Assembly (NCBI GenBank): GCA_030049565.1
Contig: JASIKQ010000215.1
Coordinates: forward strand, 1-10,390
Length of the DNA stretch: 10,390 nt
Source: Candidatus Sulfotelmatobacter sp.
GTDB lineage: Bacteria; Acidobacteriota; Terriglobia; Terriglobales; Acidobacteriaceae
Direction of reading: 5' to 3'
Positions 8,027 to 10,390 of this stretch are shown here, in pieces; positions within the stretch are counted from its first letter, which is position 1; each line of letters starts with the position of its first letter. The translations under genes and the position numbers were made by a program. The notes under the pieces are model-generated. The model did no database searches. It saw only the letters and a program-made list of their open reading frames with translations, and had not been told where the DNA came from.

Positions 8027-9067
8027 CTAGTGAACGGTCTTGATCGCCTCCTGCTCTTTCTGGGCAACTACGTCAGGGAGTGGCGCGTAACTTAGTGCCG
8101 TGGTCATTTTCTGGCCATCGGTGACCATCCAGTTAAGAAAGTCGGCGATCATTTTGCCTTTGGCGGGATCTTTGGATTGCTGGGGAATCAGCATCCAGGT
8201 AAAGCTGGAAATCGGATAGGCATCTTTGCCCGGAGGGTTCGTGATGGAGACGCGGAAATCATCGGGCATGTTGGGAGCGGAGGCGGCCGCCGCGGTCACG
8301 CCATCCAGCGAGGCTTTTAGGAAATTGCCGGCGGAGTTGCGCACGCTGCCATAGGCGATATTGTTTTGCAGGGCATAGATGAGTTCGATGTAGCCGATGG
8401 CACCCTGCTCCTGGCGAACTACGCCCGCGACTTGCTCGTTGCCTTTGCCGCCAAGCCCGACCGGCCACTGGACGGACGTGCCGCTGCCGACCTTGTTCTT
8501 CCACTCGGGGCTGACTTTGGAGAGATAGTCGGTCCAGATGAACGTGGTGCCGCTGCCATCGGACCGGTGAACCACGATTATGGGCTTATCGGGAAAGTTG
8601 ACCTTGGGATTGGCGTTGGTAATGGCTTTGTCGTTCCACTTGGTGATTTTTCCCAGATAAATTCCGGCCAGAGCTTCGGGGGTGAAGTTAACTTCTCCGC
8701 TAACGCCGGGAATGTTGTAGGCAGGTACCACCGCGCCGAGCACGGTGGGAAGGTTGAGAACTTTGGTGTTGAGCTTGGATTGGGCTTCGGCGAGCTGTGC
8801 GTCGGTCATGGGCATGTCGCTAGCGCCGAAGTCAACGGTTCCTTCGGTGACTTGGCGAATGCCTCCGCCGCTGCCAATGGATTGATAGTTGATGGAAACA
8901 TCTGGATGCAAATTGTGATATTCGCTAAACCACTTCGAATACATCGGGTACGGGAAGGTGGCGCCCGCCGCGTTGAGAGCGGCTTGAGGGGCAGCGGCGG
9001 GTTTCTCAGATTGATTACAGGAGGCGAGGACGACGATTGCGCACAACAGCAGGGCTAGTCGACGCAT
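8027..9067 (-). CDS. pstS: Phosphate ABC transporter substrate-binding lipoprotein PstS
   Basis: PstS captures phosphate outside the inner membrane and delivers it to the PstCAB permease. The 346-residue protein begins with a lipoprotein signal (MRRLALLLCAIVVLASC), whose lipobox LASC places the acylated cysteine at residue 17. Family motifs are GATFPYPMYSKW at 35-46, SIGSGGGI at 63-70, FGASDMP at 80-86, HRSDGSGTTFIWTDYLS at 167-183 (the main phosphate-contacting segment), GAIGYIELIYA at 222-232 and YPISSFTW near 286. AAGGA 10 bases before the ATG at 9067 supports the start. Nothing resembling pstC, pstA, pstB or phoU follows; gpmI is convergent downstream, so this is an isolated pstS. A Pho-box-like element upstream suggests control by a PhoB-type regulator. 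Confidence 0.96.
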   Translation of the reverse strand: MRRLALLLCAIVVLASCNQSEKPAAAPQAALNAAGATFPYPMYSKWFSEYHNLHPDVSINYQSIGSGGGIRQVTEGTVDFGASDMPMTDAQLAEAQSKLNTKVLNLPTVLGAVVPAYNIPGVSGEVNFTPEALAGIYLGKITKWNDKAITNANPKVNFPDKPIIVVHRSDGSGTTFIWTDYLSKVSPEWKNKVGSGTSVQWPVGLGGKGNEQVAGVVRQEQGAIGYIELIYALQNNIAYGSVRNSAGNFLKASLDGVTAAAASAPNMPDDFRVSITNPPGKDAYPISSFTWMLIPQQSKDPAKGKMIADFLNWMVTDGQKMTTALSYAPLPDVVAQKEQEAIKTVH

Positions 9068-9090
9068 GGTGGAAGAGTCCTTTCGTGCGA

Positions 9091-9096
9091 AGTATA
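9091..9096 (-). promoter_or_regulatory. candidate -10 element of pstS
   Basis: Minus-strand TATACT, five of six matches, within an AT-rich stretch, with its end 23 bases before the pstS ATG. There is no good -35 of the housekeeping type, as expected for an activator-dependent promoter. The gap to the Pho box (24 bases) is longer than in E. coli Pho promoters. Confidence 0.42.
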
Positions 9097-9120
9097 TATT
9101 TTTGTTTCTAAGGGCGGAGT

Positions 9121-9138
9121 GTTACAGAATGGTTACAG
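9121..9138 (-). promoter_or_regulatory. Pho box (PhoB-type binding site) upstream of pstS
   Basis: On the minus strand the sequence reads CTGTAAC-CATT-CTGTAAC, an exact direct repeat of a heptamer with 11-base periodicity. This is the layout of the PhoB Pho box (CTGTNAN, four AT-rich bases, CTGTNAN). It lies 53 bases upstream of the pstS ATG. Identity of the site is inference from sequence plus the phosphate-related downstream gene. Confidence 0.72.
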
Positions 9139-9182
9139 GCGGGTAAATTTCCAGTGAATGGGTCGCGGACTCTTTTCCAACT

Positions 9183-10043
9183 TTAGTGGGCGGCTTGCAG
9201 GCGGGCTATTTCGCGGGGGAAAAGAGTGTTGCCGGGGAATTGGGAGCGCAATCCGTTCAGAACTTCGAGGGCGCGGCCTTTATCCTTGTCGCGAACATAA
9301 GCGATAGCCAGCAGCACACGAGCGAATGGGGCGAGGTAGTGGCCGTGCGCAGCGGTGGTCTGGAGATCGGCGATGCCGGCTTGCTTGTTTCCCGCCAATC
9401 CACCCATGTGGAGCAGCCAGCGCACGGGCGCAGACATGCTGCCGATGATGTACTTGCTGAATCCGGTGGCGACGAGGGCATCGGCGCAGTCGTTGCAGAT
9501 GGCGAGAAGCTGCTGCGCCCAGGTGGTCGCTTCTTTTGTGTAATGCAAGGAAGCGAGATTGTGTTTCTCGATCAAGGCGGCGTAGTCGGCTTCGAGACCG
9601 TTGGCCAGAGTGAGAGCGAATAGCGCATCGCGGTCTTTGGCATCTCGGTTGAGGCGAGCGCGGGCGAGCGCTTGGGCGTGATCGATCGCTGCCTGAAAAC
9701 GATCTTTGAGAATTGGATCGGGGCTGAGTTTTGAGCGTGCGGCGAAGGCCGCGTCGCTATCGAAAAACTGCATTTCGAGCACGCCCAGGCGGTTGAACTC
9801 GGAGAAGAGAAATCCTGCGGCCTCGCTGACCGGCCCGATCGGGTCATCAGGATGCTGTGTCTGGTAAGAAGAAAAATCTTTTTGCGCGGCGGAGAAATCC
9901 AGATTGTAAAGGCCGGAAAAGCCACGGTCGAGAGCAGTGTTTACATCGATATCGGCTGGCGCGGCGTGCGCGGCGAGACAGAGGCTCAAGCCTGTTAGGA
10001 TAGCCACGGTCAATAAGCGTTTTGGATGGGCGGGCAGCGCCAT
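9183..10043 (-). CDS. Secreted helical TPR-like protein of unknown function
   Basis: A 286-residue protein with a clear signal peptide: PKRLLTVAILTGLSLCLAAHAA at about residues 7-28, with cleavage likely after AHA at 25-27. The mature part is nearly all helical with a repeat character like tetratricopeptide repeats: ALDRGFSGLYNLDFSAAQKDF at 37-57 and the PDDPIGPVSEAAGFLFSEF segment at 65-83. Further helices occur at 170-200, and a last TPR-like hairpin, APFARVLLAIAYVRDKDKGRALEVLNGL, at 238-265. Similar proteins, to my knowledge, occur in Acidobacteriota without an assigned role. AGAGG lies 3 bases before the ATG at 10043, rather close. It is followed after 115 bases by pstS on the same strand with no visible terminator, so read-through is possible. 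No catalytic motif is visible; a scaffold or binding role is a guess. Confidence 0.82.
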   Translation of the reverse strand: MALPAHPKRLLTVAILTGLSLCLAAHAAPADIDVNTALDRGFSGLYNLDFSAAQKDFSSYQTQHPDDPIGPVSEAAGFLFSEFNRLGVLEMQFFDSDAAFAARSKLSPDPILKDRFQAAIDHAQALARARLNRDAKDRDALFALTLANGLEADYAALIEKHNLASLHYTKEATTWAQQLLAICNDCADALVATGFSKYIIGSMSAPVRWLLHMGGLAGNKQAGIADLQTTAAHGHYLAPFARVLLAIAYVRDKDKGRALEVLNGLRSQFPGNTLFPREIARLQAAH

Positions 10044-10065
10044 GGGCCTCTGGGCGAATCTATTT

Positions 10066-10093
10066 ATTATCCTCTATTCTTGGGGACGCGCAA
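10066..10093 (-). promoter_or_regulatory. candidate promoter of the secreted TPR-like gene
   Basis: On the minus strand, TTGCGC (10088-10093) and GATAAT (10066-10071) are separated by 16 bases. The -10 has five of six matches and the -35 three of six. The predicted start of transcription is about 16 bases before the ATG at 10043. Confidence 0.42.
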
Positions 10094-10129
10094 GATTCCT
10101 AGTGCATATTTAATCTGTGCGCTTTTCAG

Positions 10130-10312
10130 TTGGATGCAACCAATCGCCGCCGTGCGCTTCTGATTTGTGAAGGCTTTGTAAAAACTGCCGGGCGCGATCT
10201 CGTTGCTTTGGAATTCTTTCGCGCTGCCGGGAAAAAGATTGGCCGCGAAGTGCGCGAGAATGCCGCCCAGGTCGCGAAGAAGCTGTCGCGAACTGAACTT
10301 TGTGGGGCGTGA
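10130..10312 (+). CDS. Doubtful small ORF (60 codons)
   Basis: An open frame beginning with TTG and encoding a basic, probably helical peptide (residues about 26-55 are an amphipathic charged helix). Codon first positions are rich in G (26 of 59 sense codons by my count), which is coding-like. There is no visible ribosome binding site and no family I recognise. The opposite strand is also open for roughly 95 codons over the same region but lacks a start codon. It could be a real small gene, a decayed remnant, or chance. Confidence 0.25.
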   Translation: MDATNRRRALLICEGFVKTAGRDLVALEFFRAAGKKIGREVRENAAQVAKKLSRTELCGA

Positions 10313-10324
10313 ATTAGAGTAGAG

Positions 10325-10338
10325 GACTCGAGACTCGA
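10325..10338. repeat. Tandem heptamer GACTCGA x2
   Basis: Two perfect adjacent copies of GACTCGA in the intergenic end of the window. Too short for firm meaning; possibly part of a dispersed GACTCGAGACTCGAG-type tract. Confidence 0.4.
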
Positions 10339-10357
10339 TGATTGGTTCGCCTGTTAG

Positions 10358-10390
10358 TCACGCACCCGGGGCACCCGGAATTCCGCCGCG
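10358..10390 (-). CDS. Possible C-terminal tail of a minus-strand gene entering from the right
   Basis: On the minus strand the last bases of the window read RGGIPGAPGA and then TGA at 10360-10358. A Gly/Pro/Ala tail is a plausible protein C-terminus, and the direction would agree with the two minus-strand genes that follow. Only ten codons are visible, so this is a weak call. Confidence 0.3.
   Translation of the reverse strand, partial: RGGIPGAPGA

Noticed and set aside
8366..9058. Open frame of 230 codons antisense to pstS
   Set aside because: Glycine/valine-rich shadow of pstS; no independent support.
10362..10378. GCACCCGG direct repeat near the right edge
   Set aside because: Two 8-base copies in GC-rich sequence that may encode a Gly/Pro/Ala protein tail; repeat is explained by codon content.

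Overview
The window is a chromosomal segment of moderately high GC from a free-living Gram-negative-type bacterium. The gene content suggests an Acidobacteriota (Terriglobia-like) genome: a GH57 enzyme next to glgB, a DinB-fold protein with the C-terminal YGPSAD motif, and secreted proteins with PAGT motifs or a TPR-like helical pattern. This placement is inference from family resemblance; no rRNA or other phylogenetic marker is present. I see no mobile element, CRISPR array or tRNA, and codon usage shows no obvious foreign island.

Layout from left to right. At 1-583 (minus) is the 5' third of glgB, the GH13 glycogen branching enzyme, running off the left edge. Divergent from it at 788-3058 (plus) is a complete 756-aa GH57 glycoside hydrolase. 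A strong hairpin at 3089-3110 separates it from a convergent gene at 3130-3765 (minus), which encodes a small exported protein with PAGT motifs and a glycine-rich segment. A non-coding stretch of about 480 bases follows, with a degenerate inverted repeat and the enolase promoter. Enolase (eno) lies at 4246-5532 (plus), a DinB/YfiT-like protein at 5646-6149 (minus), and phosphoglycerate mutase gpmI at 6294-7898 (plus, TTG start). A dispersed-repeat-like spacer separates gpmI from convergent pstS (8027-9067, minus), the phosphate-binding lipoprotein. Upstream of pstS is a gene for a secreted helical, TPR-like protein (9183-10043, minus). The right end (10044-10390) is mostly intergenic, with one doubtful small ORF and possibly the last ten codons of another minus-strand gene.

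Functionally the window is mainly central carbon metabolism. GlgB and the GH57 enzyme act on alpha-glucans. GpmI and enolase are consecutive glycolytic steps (3-phosphoglycerate to 2-phosphoglycerate to phosphoenolpyruvate) encoded on the same strand but separated by an oppositely oriented dinB-like gene, so they are probably transcribed independently.

The clearest regulatory signal is a two-unit direct repeat, CTGTAAC-N4-CTGTAAC, upstream of pstS. It matches the layout of a PhoB Pho box and points to induction under phosphate starvation. This pstS is not followed by pstCAB. The region otherwise looks ordinary. The points most worth a second look are the Pho box and nearby inverted repeat at pstS, the VirB10/TrbI-like layout of the exported protein at 3130-3765, possible leaderless starts at the glgB/GH57 divergent promoter, and the repeat-like tracts in several intergenic spaces.
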